A stretch of DNA of 64,000 nucleotides, from NCBI GenBank assembly GCA_046349515.1, contig JAXMCE010000014.1, positions 1 to 64,000 of the forward strand. The letters are read 5' to 3'. Below, in pieces: positions 8,023-16,363 of the stretch. Position 1 is the first letter of the stretch. Each line of letters begins with the position of its first letter. Source of the DNA: JBGPGW01 sp046349515 (lineage in GTDB: Bacteria; Pseudomonadota; Alphaproteobacteria; CADEGL01). A model generated the notes under the pieces. The model saw only the letters and a program-made list of their open reading frames with translations, ran no database searches and had not been told where the DNA came from. Made by a program: the position numbers and the translations under genes.

Positions 8023-9420
8023 GTGGTCAAGAAGCTCTTCATCCGCACCTACGGCTGTCAGATGAATGTGTACGACTCCGCCCGCATGGCGGATGTCCTG
8101 GCACCGCATGGATTTGGCAAGGCCACCCATCCGGGCGAGGCCGATCTCGTCATCCTGAATACCTGTCATATCCGTGAGAAAGCGGCCGAGAAAGTTTTCT
8201 CCGAACTGGGCCGGTTGCATGGTTTGAAGCGCCTTCGGCGGGCGAACGGTCGCGACCTCATCATCGGTGTCGCGGGATGTGTCGCCCAGGCCGAGGGCGA
8301 GGAGTTGCTGCGTCGCGCCCCTTTCGTCGACATCGTCGTTGGCCCGCAGACTTACCATCGCCTGCCGGAATTGGTCGCGCGGGCTTCGGACCACCGCTGC
8401 CCATCGATCGACACCGAGTTTCCTTCCGAGTCGAAATTCGACCATCTGCCCGAAGAATCGGAGACGCCCGGCGTTTCAGCTTTCCTTACGATTCAGGAAG
8501 GCTGCGACAAGTTCTGCACATTCTGTGTCGTGCCATACACGCGTGGCGCGGAATTTTCACGGCCGGTTTCGGGTGTGATCGAAGAAGCGCGACGGCTCGT
8601 TGACAGCGGCGTTCGCGAGATCATGTTGCTCGGCCAGAACGTGAATGCCTATCACGGCGCGACGTCGTCGGGCGCGATGGGCTTGGGCACGCTTATCGGC
8701 CGCTTGGCGGAAATCGGCGGTCTCGAGCGCATCCGCTACACCACATCGCACCCGAACGATGTGAGCGACGATCTTGTCGCGGCGCATAGCGACGTGCCGA
8801 AGCTGATGCCCTATCTCCATTTGCCGGCACAGTCGGGCTCCGATCGAATTTTGGCGGCGATGAACCGAAAGTACACGAGCGACGAGTATCGCCGCGTGGT
8901 CGAACGCCTGCGCGCGGCGCGGCCGGATCTGGCCTTGTCGTCCGACTTCATCGTCGGGTTCCCCGGCGAGACGGAGGCGGATTTCGAGGCTACGCTGCAG
9001 CTCGTGCGCGCGATCGGATTCGCCCAGGCCTATTCGTTCAAATACAGCGCACGCCCAGGGACTCCTGCCGCCGCCCGCGCCGATCAGGTCGAGCCTGGAA
9101 TGCGGTCCGAACGGCTTGCCCGGCTCCAGGCATTGTTGGATTCCATGCAATGGGACTTCAACCGGCGCTGCGTCGGGCGCGAAATGGATGTCTTGATTGA
9201 ACGGCAGGGGCGGGCGCCGGGCCAATTCGTGGGCCGAAGCCCGTATATGCAGCTCGTCCATCTCGAATCGCCGGTCGAATGCGTGGGGCAAATCGTCCCC
9301 GTGCGGGTAAGGGAGGCATTTCCCGTCAGTCTTTCCGGCGAGCGGGCCGACCTCGCGCGGACGTGGCCGAATGCTGCGACGCAAATGCGCGATGCCCTGA
9401 TCCCCATGGAGGTTATTTGA
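8023..9420 (+). CDS. miaB: tRNA-2-methylthio-N6-dimethylallyladenosine synthase MiaB
   Basis: A radical-SAM methylthiotransferase of 465 residues. The N-terminal UPF0004 domain holds Cys12, Cys48 and Cys86 for the auxiliary 4Fe-4S cluster. The radical-SAM cluster C-x3-C-x2-C is at 161-168. A C-terminal TRAM domain is present (about 385-450). It converts i6A37 to ms2i6A37 in tRNAs. The GTG start is fixed by the conserved 'KKLFIRTYGCQMN'. Its TGA overlaps the TTG start of phoH. Confidence 0.95.
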   Translation: MVKKLFIRTYGCQMNVYDSARMADVLAPHGFGKATHPGEADLVILNTCHIREKAAEKVFSELGRLHGLKRLRRANGRDLIIGVAGCVAQAEGEELLRRAPFVDIVVGPQTYHRLPELVARASDHRCPSIDTEFPSESKFDHLPEESETPGVSAFLTIQEGCDKFCTFCVVPYTRGAEFSRPVSGVIEEARRLVDSGVREIMLLGQNVNAYHGATSSGAMGLGTLIGRLAEIGGLERIRYTTSHPNDVSDDLVAAHSDVPKLMPYLHLPAQSGSDRILAAMNRKYTSDEYRRVVERLRAARPDLALSSDFIVGFPGETEADFEATLQLVRAIGFAQAYSFKYSARPGTPAAARADQVEPGMRSERLARLQALLDSMQWDFNRRCVGREMDVLIERQGRAPGQFVGRSPYMQLVHLESPVECVGQIVPVRVREAFPVSLSGERADLARTWPNAATQMRDALIPMEVI

Positions 9421-10439
9421 ACCACGCATCCACGTCCGGCGGCGACAAGCCGCTCATTGTTCAGTTTGACGACAATCGGCTTCTGACGTCGCTATTTGGG
9501 CGTCATGATGAGTTTCTGGCGCGCATCGAGAAGCATCTTGGGGTGTCCTTGTCGAGCCGTGGGAACCGGGTGGCCATCGTGGGATCGGGGCGTTCCGCGA
9601 CGGCGGCCAGCCGGGCCCTCAACGACCTCTATGGTCGCTTGAAGCGGGGCCAAGTGGTTGACGCGGGCGAGGTCGATGCGGCCGTTCGCATGGCGGTTCA
9701 CGAGGTCGGCATCGGTGAAGGGTCGGATGGCGTCGACCGAGGGCGGGTGACCATACAGACGCGCAAGCGGTTGATCACCGCGCGGTCCGCCGCCCAGGCC
9801 GCCTACATCCGGGCCCTGGAAAGCTACGAGCTCGTCTTCGCGCAAGGGCCCGCGGGAACGGGGAAGACCTATCTCGCCGTTGCGGTCGCCGTCGCGATGA
9901 TGCTGCGAGGCCAGGTCGACCGCATCATCCTGTCGCGTCCCGCAGTCGAGGCGGGCGAGCGCCTTGGCTTCCTGCCGGGCGACGTGCGCGAGAAAGTCGA
10001 TCCTTATCTGCGGCCGCTCTACGACGCGCTCCATGACATGCTGCCGGCCGACGTCGTCGCGCGGAAGCTCGAGAACGGAGAGATCGAGATCGCCCCGCTC
10101 GCCTTCATGCGAGGCCGGACTCTGTCCAACGCGTTCGTCATTCTCGACGAGGCCCAGAATTGCACGGTCGGGCAGATGAAGATGTTCCTGACACGGCTCG
10201 GTGAAAATTCACGAATGGTCGTCACGGGCGACATCAGCCAGGTCGATCTTCCGCCCGGCGTCTTGTCGGGGATGATCGATGCGCTGAGCGTGCTCGATGG
10301 AATGGAAGGAACGGCGGCCATCACTTTTACCGACGCGGATGTGGTCCGTCATCCCCTCGTCACCCAGATCGTCCGCGCCTACGACGCGAGGGAAAAAGCG
10401 TCCGCTGCGGCCAAACGGGCGGATGAACGCTCGCCATGA
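9417..10439 (+). CDS. PhoH-like ATPase (YbeZ type)
   Basis: This 340-residue protein has an N-terminal KH-like RNA-binding region and a P-loop ATPase core: Walker A 'GPAGTGKTYLAV' near residue 145 and Walker B 'FVILDEAQN'. It is the PhoH2/YbeZ partner usually encoded before ybeY and is thought to act in rRNA/ribosome maturation. TTG at 9417 overlaps the miaB TGA and directly precedes the conserved 'FDDNRLLTSLFG'; starts further upstream lie inside miaB. The TGA overlaps the ATG of ybeY. Confidence 0.88.
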   Translation: MNHASTSGGDKPLIVQFDDNRLLTSLFGRHDEFLARIEKHLGVSLSSRGNRVAIVGSGRSATAASRALNDLYGRLKRGQVVDAGEVDAAVRMAVHEVGIGEGSDGVDRGRVTIQTRKRLITARSAAQAAYIRALESYELVFAQGPAGTGKTYLAVAVAVAMMLRGQVDRIILSRPAVEAGERLGFLPGDVREKVDPYLRPLYDALHDMLPADVVARKLENGEIEIAPLAFMRGRTLSNAFVILDEAQNCTVGQMKMFLTRLGENSRMVVTGDISQVDLPPGVLSGMIDALSVLDGMEGTAAITFTDADVVRHPLVTQIVRAYDAREKASAAAKRADERSP

Positions 10440-11023
10440 GACGACGGTCGCTCGGGAGCGGGGCTCGACTTCGACAGCGTTCGGGACTCCACGCCGGTAT
10501 CCGGCGTGCCTCGGGCCCTCTGATCGACGTGACGATCCTATCGCCGCGGTGGAGGCGCTCATTCCCTCGGGCGGCGTCCTTGTGCCGAGCCTCGGCGCGG
10601 GCGACGCTCGCAAGGCGGGCCCCCACCATCTCTCATGCGGAGTTGTCGATCGTCTTGGCCGATGATGCGGTGCTCTCGTCGCTCAATCGTCGCTACCGCC
10701 GAAAAAACCGACCGACGAATGTCTTGGCGTTCCCGGGAGATGCACAGATTTCGTGCGACCGCGGGCCGCCGCGCCTGCTCGGCGATGTGGTCCTGGCCTA
10801 TGAGACTGTTCGTGCCGAGGCACGGGCTGCCGGCCGTCCGATGGCGCATCATCTCTGCCATCTCGTCGTTCACGGCGTCCTCCATTTGCTCGGACACGAC
10901 CATCAAGAGCCGCGGGCGGCCCTTCGCATGGAGCGGCTCGAGCGCGATGTGCTCGCGACGATGGATATCCCCGATCCTTATGGTGTCGTGAGCGCGCGGT
11001 CGGTGGAGCGACGACGCAAATGA
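10436..11023 (+). CDS. ybeY: Endoribonuclease YbeY (rRNA maturation factor)
   Basis: This 195-residue protein has the zinc triad motif 'HGVLHLLGHDH' (H-x3-H-x5-H) and the upstream 'RRKNRPTNVLAFP' block of the family. YbeY takes part in 16S rRNA 3'-end maturation and ribosome quality control. The ATG overlaps the phoH stop by 4 bases. The first 40 residues are Arg-rich and poorly conserved, so a later start inside that stretch cannot be excluded. The stop overlaps the ATG of the next gene, indicating a coupled chain. Confidence 0.92.
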   Translation: MRRRSLGSGARLRQRSGLHAGIRRASGPLIDVTILSPRWRRSFPRAASLCRASARATLARRAPTISHAELSIVLADDAVLSSLNRRYRRKNRPTNVLAFPGDAQISCDRGPPRLLGDVVLAYETVRAEARAAGRPMAHHLCHLVVHGVLHLLGHDHQEPRAALRMERLERDVLATMDIPDPYGVVSARSVERRRK

Positions 11024-11958
11024 GCGCGGACTCCGGAACCTCGAAGGCGAACGGCGCGGAAGGGCGGGCCCGGCCGTCGATGGTTCGCGCCGTTGCGGAC
11101 TGGGTGCGGGGACGGCGGCACAGGAAGGCGGAAGAACCCTCGCTCCGCGAGACCGTCGAGGAAATCATTGAGGACTTCAAGGAGCCGACGACATCCGAAG
11201 AATTGGACGAGCGACGCCTTCTCCGGAATGTGCTCAAGCTTGGCGAGCTGTCGGCTGAGGACGTCATGGTCCCGCGCGCCGACATCATCGCGGTCGAAGC
11301 TTCGACACCGCTGGATGAGCTCGTCAAATCGATCGCGGCGGAGGCGCACTCCCGGCTGCCGGTCTACCGCGAGCGGCTGGATGACGTTATCGGAATGATT
11401 CATATCAAGGACGTGTTGCGCTATTGGGGCCGCGACGCCGAATTCTCCCTTGGTCAGATTCTCCGCGATGTCTTGTTTGTCGCGCCGTCCATGCGCGTCC
11501 TCGACCTTCTGCTCGAGATGCGCGAATCGCGGACGCACATCGCCCTGGTCGTCGACGAGTATGGCGGAATCGATGGCCTTGTGACGATCGAAGACGTGGT
11601 CGAGGAAATTGTCGGCGAAATCGAGGACGAGCACGATGAAGATGGCGGGCCGCGAATCGTGCGCCGCGGCGATGGGACCTATCTGGCTGATGGACGTTTG
11701 ACCCTCGAAGAGTTCGAATCGGCGACCGCGCCGGCGCTGACGGACAACGATCGGGCGCAGATCGATACGCTCGGTGGTCTCGTGGTCGCGCTCGCCGGCC
11801 GCGTGCCAGGGCGGGGCGAAGTGATCAAGCATGGCTCCGGGATCGAGTTCGAAGTGCTTGAGGCCGATGCGCGCCGCGTCAAACGTGTGCGGGTCCGTGG
11901 CGTCAAGCCGCTGCCGGCGGACGAATCGACATCGACCGCGAGTCAGGCCGAGTCTTGA
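11020..11958 (+). CDS. CBS/CorC-HlyC domain protein (soluble CorC-like)
   Basis: This 312-residue protein has a pair of CBS domains (about 75-200, e.g. 'VMVPRADIIAVEA' and 'HIALVVDEYGGIDGLVTIEDVVEEIVGEIEDE'-type segment) and a C-terminal CorC_HlyC/transporter-associated domain (about 210-300). There are no membrane helices. E. coli CorC sits between ybeY and lnt in the same order and is linked to Mg/Co efflux; its alphaproteobacterial counterpart is often called TlyC. The function is inferred from synteny. Both ends overlap neighbouring genes by 4 bases. Confidence 0.85.
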   Translation: MSADSGTSKANGAEGRARPSMVRAVADWVRGRRHRKAEEPSLRETVEEIIEDFKEPTTSEELDERRLLRNVLKLGELSAEDVMVPRADIIAVEASTPLDELVKSIAAEAHSRLPVYRERLDDVIGMIHIKDVLRYWGRDAEFSLGQILRDVLFVAPSMRVLDLLLEMRESRTHIALVVDEYGGIDGLVTIEDVVEEIVGEIEDEHDEDGGPRIVRRGDGTYLADGRLTLEEFESATAPALTDNDRAQIDTLGGLVVALAGRVPGRGEVIKHGSGIEFEVLEADARRVKRVRVRGVKPLPADESTSTASQAES

Positions 11959-13556
11959 GAGAGCTTCTCCGCCGCACGGCTCAATTGGCCGAGTGCATCG
12001 GCGCCATGCAAGCATGGCGCCGATATGCTTTGGCCTTCGGGCTCGGCGCACTCGCCACGCTCGCTTTCCCGCCCGTCTATGCCGTTCCCGTGCTTCTGCC
12101 CGCATTTGTGGGGTTCCTCTGGCTTCTCGACGGGGCGAGGCGTGCGCCGCGGCCTGGGCGTTCGGCCTTGGCCACGGGTTGGTGGTTTGGCTTCGGCCAA
12201 TTCGCCTTCGGCATGTATTGGATCGCCTTCGCGCTCTTGACCGACGTGGCGCGCTATTGGTGGCTTCTGCCGTTCAGCGCGTTGGGCGTTCCGGCCGCGC
12301 TCGCGCTGTTTATTGCCGTTGCCGCATGGGTCACGCATCGCGCCGGGCTCATCGGAGTGGCGCGCGTCGTGTGGTTCGCTTCGATCTGGACCATCGTCGA
12401 GTGGCTGCGTGGCACGATTTTCACGGGGTTTCCTTGGAATCTGATGGGCTATGTCTGGGCCGGCTCACCCGTCATGGTGCAGCTCGCGGCCTACACCGGC
12501 GTCTATGGCCTCAGCCTGTGGACCGTCATGACCGCAAGCATGCCCGCTGTTCTCAATGCGGCCGATGCCAAAGGTCATCTCCCGCGGTCTCGGGTGTGCG
12601 GCCTTTTCGTCGCGGCGCTCCTTCCCGTGATTGTTGGAACGGTTGGCGCCTCGCGCCTTGCGGATGCACCGGCCGTCGACCGGGAGGCCGTCGAGGGAGT
12701 CCGCCTGCGTCTCGTTCAACCCAACATCGTTCAGTCTCACAAATGGCGCAACGACTTGCGCGAAGCCAACGTCCGCGCGCATCTCGAACTCAGCCGTGAG
12801 CCGGGTCTCGAACACTCGACCCACGTCATCTGGCCGGAAACCGCGGTGCCCTATGTTCTGGGGAGCGAGCCGGCTCTCCGCCGCATCATCGGGTCGGTCG
12901 CTCCGCCGGGCGGCTTGGTGATCACCGGAACCGTTCGCGCGCAAGAGCAAGCCGGGATGCCATTCCAAGTGTGGAACTCGCTGCAGGCGCTCGACTCGGG
13001 GGGCACGATCCTGGGTTCATACGACAAATTTCACCTCGTGCCGTTCGGTGAATATGTGCCGCTTCGCAAATTCTTGCCGATCAACAAGATCACCTCGGGA
13101 GGGACGGATTTTTCCGCGGGGCCGGGGCCGCAAACGGTTGTCCTTCCCGGCCTTCCGCCGGTCAGCCCGCTCATCTGCTACGAAGTCATTTTTCCCGGCG
13201 AGGTCATCGACCGGCAGAACCGACCGGCCTGGCTGCTCAATGTCACCAACGATGCCTGGTACGGTAGGACCGCCGGCCCGCATCAGCATTTTGCAATCGC
13301 AGGGCTAAGGGCCGTCGAGGAAGGCGTGCCACTGGTCCGGTCGGCCAATACGGGCATTTCCGGTGTCGTCGACTCCTATGGCCGGGTCGTCGGTCGGTTG
13401 GCCTTAGGCACGAGAGGCGTCCTTGACGTGGATCTGCCGGCTGCGCTTCCGATGCCGACCCTCTACGCGCAAACGGGAAACTGGCCCATCTTGGCATTCG
13501 CCGCGGCGTTGGCGGCTCTCGCCTATCGCTGGGGTCGTTTGCGGGGGACGCGCTAG
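11955..13556 (+). CDS. lnt: Apolipoprotein N-acyltransferase Lnt
   Basis: This 533-residue inner-membrane enzyme has about seven N-terminal helices, then a periplasmic nitrilase-type domain. The catalytic triad is visible: Glu295 ('IWPETAVP'), Lys358 ('SYDKFHLVPFGEY') and Cys408 ('LICYEVIFP'). A last C-terminal helix follows. It adds the third acyl chain to lipoproteins. The start TTG overlaps the upstream stop; ATG at 12006, 17 codons later, is the alternative and is also just before the first helix. Confidence 0.93.
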   Translation: MRELLRRTAQLAECIGAMQAWRRYALAFGLGALATLAFPPVYAVPVLLPAFVGFLWLLDGARRAPRPGRSALATGWWFGFGQFAFGMYWIAFALLTDVARYWWLLPFSALGVPAALALFIAVAAWVTHRAGLIGVARVVWFASIWTIVEWLRGTIFTGFPWNLMGYVWAGSPVMVQLAAYTGVYGLSLWTVMTASMPAVLNAADAKGHLPRSRVCGLFVAALLPVIVGTVGASRLADAPAVDREAVEGVRLRLVQPNIVQSHKWRNDLREANVRAHLELSREPGLEHSTHVIWPETAVPYVLGSEPALRRIIGSVAPPGGLVITGTVRAQEQAGMPFQVWNSLQALDSGGTILGSYDKFHLVPFGEYVPLRKFLPINKITSGGTDFSAGPGPQTVVLPGLPPVSPLICYEVIFPGEVIDRQNRPAWLLNVTNDAWYGRTAGPHQHFAIAGLRAVEEGVPLVRSANTGISGVVDSYGRVVGRLALGTRGVLDVDLPAALPMPTLYAQTGNWPILAFAAALAALAYRWGRLRGTR

Positions 13557-13732
13557 CCGGGAGTGCCGGTCCTATCGTAAGGCCCAAACGTCTTGACGAT
13601 GTTGCGCAAGATTGCGACAAGTCTCCGGATCGTCGATCGAGGCGCTAGGCGGGCCATTTCGGGTCAAACGGTCATCGTTCTGCGCCAAAGCGGCCCAGGC
13701 CATATTCCATCCCTTTTCAAGGAGCGTCGACT

Positions 13733-14959
13733 GTGCCGAGGGGGAACTACGTATTCACGAGCGAATCCGTCTCCGAAGGTCATCCCGATAAGGTCTGCGA
13801 TCGGATTTCCGACGCCATCGTCGATGCATTCCTTGCCGCGGATTCGGTCTCGCGGGTGGCCTGTGAGACGATGGTGACGACGAATCGAATTCTGATCGCC
13901 GGCGAAGTGCGCGGACCGCGCAGCCTCGTCACCAAGGGCGGCGAGGTCAAGAAAGAGAAGATCGAGGCCATCGCGCGCAAGGCCGTGAAGGACATCGGCT
14001 ATGAGCAGAAGGGCTTCCACTGGAAGAAGGCGAAGGTTTCGATCTACCTCCACAGCCAGTCGGCCGACATCGCTCAGGGCGTCGACGCGACGGGCAACAA
14101 GGATGAAGGGGCCGGCGATCAGGGCATCATGTTCGGCTATGCCTGCGACGAGACGCCTGAGCTGATGCCGGCGCCGATCCATTATGCGCACGGCATTCTT
14201 CGAGCGCTGTCGGACGCGCGCCGCGCGGGCCTCGAGCCCATACTGGGACCGGATGCCAAGAGCCAGGTCACGCTCGAATACGTCAACGGAAGACCGTCGC
14301 GGACGACGGCGATCGTGCTCTCGACCCAGCACAAAGAAAAATGGCCGCGCGGCCCCAAGGCTGGAAAGGATGTCGACCAGGACGAAGTGCGGGAGATCGT
14401 CGAGCCCTACATCCGCAAGGTCCTGCCGGAAGGATGGATGTGCTCAAAGGACAGTTTCTACGTCAATCCGACGGGCAAGTTCGTCATTGGCGGTCCTGAC
14501 GGCGACGCCGGTCTCACGGGGCGCAAGATCATCGTCGATACCTATGGCGGCGCTGCCCCTCACGGCGGTGGAGCGTTCTCGGGCAAGGACCCGACGAAGG
14601 TCGATCGCTCGGCGGCCTACGCGGCTCGCTATCTGGCCAAGAATGTCGTCGCATCGGGCCTCGCGTCTCGCTGCACGATCCAGCTGTCCTATGCGATCGG
14701 CGTGTCCCACCCGCTCTCGGTCTACGTTGATACTTACGGCACGGGACAGGTCGATGAAGACAAGCTGTCCGACGTCTTGCGCGAGATTATGGATCTCAGC
14801 CCGCGCGGCATTCGCGAGCATCTTGGCCTCAACAAGCCGATTTATGCCCGGACGGCCGCCTATGGCCATTTCGGGCGCGCGCCTGAGCCCGATGGTGGTT
14901 TCTCATGGGAACGGCTTGATCTCGTGGGCGACCTGAGGTCGGCGTTCAACGGAGCGTGA
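13733..14959 (+). CDS. metK: S-adenosylmethionine synthetase
   Basis: This 408-residue enzyme shows the three MetK domains and signatures: 'TSESVSEGHPDKVCDRISD' at the N-terminus, 'GAGDQGIMFGYA' near 125 and 'GGGAFSGKDPTKVDRSAAY' near 280. It makes SAM from methionine and ATP. The GTG start has AAGGAG seven bases upstream. The 176-base gap before it holds no SAM riboswitch that I could recognise. The XRE-type regulator often found between lnt and metK in relatives is absent. Confidence 0.96.
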   Translation: MPRGNYVFTSESVSEGHPDKVCDRISDAIVDAFLAADSVSRVACETMVTTNRILIAGEVRGPRSLVTKGGEVKKEKIEAIARKAVKDIGYEQKGFHWKKAKVSIYLHSQSADIAQGVDATGNKDEGAGDQGIMFGYACDETPELMPAPIHYAHGILRALSDARRAGLEPILGPDAKSQVTLEYVNGRPSRTTAIVLSTQHKEKWPRGPKAGKDVDQDEVREIVEPYIRKVLPEGWMCSKDSFYVNPTGKFVIGGPDGDAGLTGRKIIVDTYGGAAPHGGGAFSGKDPTKVDRSAAYAARYLAKNVVASGLASRCTIQLSYAIGVSHPLSVYVDTYGTGQVDEDKLSDVLREIMDLSPRGIREHLGLNKPIYARTAAYGHFGRAPEPDGGFSWERLDLVGDLRSAFNGA

Positions 14960-14968
14960 CCGAAGACG

Positions 14969-15682
14969 ATGGACGAGGCCGAGCGCGATTCTGCGCACCC
15001 TCGTCCGCATCGCCGCGGTCGCCGGCGCGGCCGTCGCCTTCGTTCGGGCCGTCGAAGTCTCCTTGATACGCTCCTTCCCCGGTTGAGGCTCGACTCGCTG
15101 CCGCCAGCGGGGCAACTGGCGCCCCACCGGCTTTTTGCGTTCGAGCCGGACGAGGTGTGGCTGGAAGTGGGGTACGGCGCGGGTGAGCACCTCGCGGCCC
15201 AGGCCGCTCAACATCCGCGCATTGGATTTCTTGGTGCCGAACCCTATATCAATGGCATCGCGAGTCTTCTGCAGGCCGTCGCGGCGCGCGGCCTTTCCAA
15301 TGTTCGGCTCTGGCCCGATGAGGGGGAGATTCTGCTCGATGCGTTGGCGGACGCATCGATGGGGCGCGCGTTTGTCTTGTTTTCGGACCCGTGGCCGAAG
15401 GCGCGACACCATAAGAGGCGTTTTATCAGGGCGGCAACGGTCGCCGCACTGGCCCGCATTCTTAAGGATGGTGGCGAGCTCAGGATCGCCACCGACGATG
15501 TCGGCTATCTTGCCTGGATTCTTGAGCATGTGTCGGGACATCCGGCCTTCCTTTGGCTGGCCCGCGAGCCGGCCGACTGGCGAATTCGGCCGCCGGACTG
15601 GCCGGAGACGCGATATGAGGCCAAGGCGCGCGCCGCGGGGCGGCCGGCGTTTTTCCTCAGGTTCCGCCGGCGGGTCCGATAA
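14969..15682 (+). CDS. trmB: tRNA (guanine-N7-)-methyltransferase TrmB
   Basis: A Rossmann-fold methyltransferase of 237 residues with 'VWLEVGYGAGEHLAAQA' (SAM motif I), 'FLGAEPYINGIASLL', and the TrmB signature 'LFSDPWPKARHHKRRF'. It forms m7G46 in tRNA. The first 35 residues are a basic Arg/His-rich extension that may help tRNA binding. It lies 9 bases after metK, so the two are probably co-transcribed. A weak terminator-like hairpin follows. Confidence 0.93.
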   Translation: MDEAERDSAHPRPHRRGRRRGRRLRSGRRSLLDTLLPRLRLDSLPPAGQLAPHRLFAFEPDEVWLEVGYGAGEHLAAQAAQHPRIGFLGAEPYINGIASLLQAVAARGLSNVRLWPDEGEILLDALADASMGRAFVLFSDPWPKARHHKRRFIRAATVAALARILKDGGELRIATDDVGYLAWILEHVSGHPAFLWLAREPADWRIRPPDWPETRYEAKARAAGRPAFFLRFRRRVR

Positions 15683-15698
15683 ACAACTTGCCGGAACT

Positions 15699-15718
15699 CG
15701 CCTTTTGGCGGTATTTTT
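15699..15718 (+). terminator. Weak intrinsic-terminator-like hairpin after trmB
   Basis: A four-base-pair CGCC/GGCG stem with a TTTT loop is followed by GTATTTTTT. The stem is short, but the T-run and the position between trmB and the rimP operon fit partial termination. Confidence 0.4.
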
Positions 15719-15751
15719 TAAGGAATTACAGCACCCAGATATCGGTTGATC

Positions 15752-15800
15752 GGCTGAATCAGCCACGGCGAGGGTGGGCCAATGGCCCACCTTATTGTTT
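15752..15800 (+). promoter_or_regulatory. rimP leader hairpins
   Basis: Two tandem stem-loops precede rimP. The first is GGCTG-AAT-CAGCC (15752-15764). The second is stronger: GTGGGCC-AAT-GGCCCAC (15774-15790), followed by CTTATTGTTT. A GTGGGC/GCCCAC hairpin with a U-rich tail just before rimP resembles the rimP-leader RNA known in proteobacteria; equivalence is my inference. It could act as an attenuator for the rimP-nusA-infB operon. Confidence 0.5.
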
Positions 15801-16358
15801 ATGGGCATGGCCAAGGACAGCCGGCATGGGTGTGGACCGGAAGAGACGCCGACGACCGAAGACGTGAACGCCTTGGAACGGATCGAACGGGCCATCGAAC
15901 CATCGGTCGCATCGATGGGATTTGAAATCGTGCGCGTGCGCCTGACCGGTGGCCGGCAGCGCCCGACCCTTCAGGTGATGGCCGAGCGGCGCGATGGCGA
16001 GCCCATGTCGGTCGATGATTGTGCTCAATTGAGCCGGACCATTTCGACCTTCCTCGATGTGGAAGACCCTTTGCCCGGTTCTTACATGCTCGAAGTGAGT
16101 TCGCCCGGCCTCGACCGGCCTCTCGTTCGCCGGCAGCACTTCGAGCGATTCGCGGGCCATGAGGCTCGCATCGAGCTGACAAGACCGCTCGATGGCCGTC
16201 GGCGCTTTCGAGGGCGGATCATGGGAGTCGAGGGCGAGGATGTGCGAGTCGTCGTCGAGGGGCAGGAAGTCAAGTTGCCGCTCGAAGCGATCGGGTCGGC
16301 AAAGCTGGTGCTGACAGACGAACTTCTAAGTGCAGCGCAACGACGGGAGCGGACATAG
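15801..16358 (+). CDS. rimP: Ribosome maturation factor RimP
   Basis: This 185-residue protein has an N-terminal alpha/beta domain ('IEPSVASMGFEIVRVRL', 'VDDCAQLSRTIS', 'YMLEVSSPGLDRPL') and a C-terminal SH3-like domain. RimP assists 30S assembly. I start at ATG 15801 (ATG 15807 is also possible); a GTG at 15774 would place the leader hairpin inside the gene. It is the first gene of the rimP-nusA-ylxR-infB-rbfA-truB-rpsO-pnp operon. Confidence 0.93.
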   Translation: MGMAKDSRHGCGPEETPTTEDVNALERIERAIEPSVASMGFEIVRVRLTGGRQRPTLQVMAERRDGEPMSVDDCAQLSRTISTFLDVEDPLPGSYMLEVSSPGLDRPLVRRQHFERFAGHEARIELTRPLDGRRRFRGRIMGVEGEDVRVVVEGQEVKLPLEAIGSAKLVLTDELLSAAQRRERT

Positions 16359-16363
16359 CAGTC

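Noticed and set aside
13557..13732. SAM-sensing riboswitch before metK
   Set aside because: I compared the 176 bases by eye with SAM-II and SAM/SAH motifs and found no matching conserved core; only weak inverted repeats.
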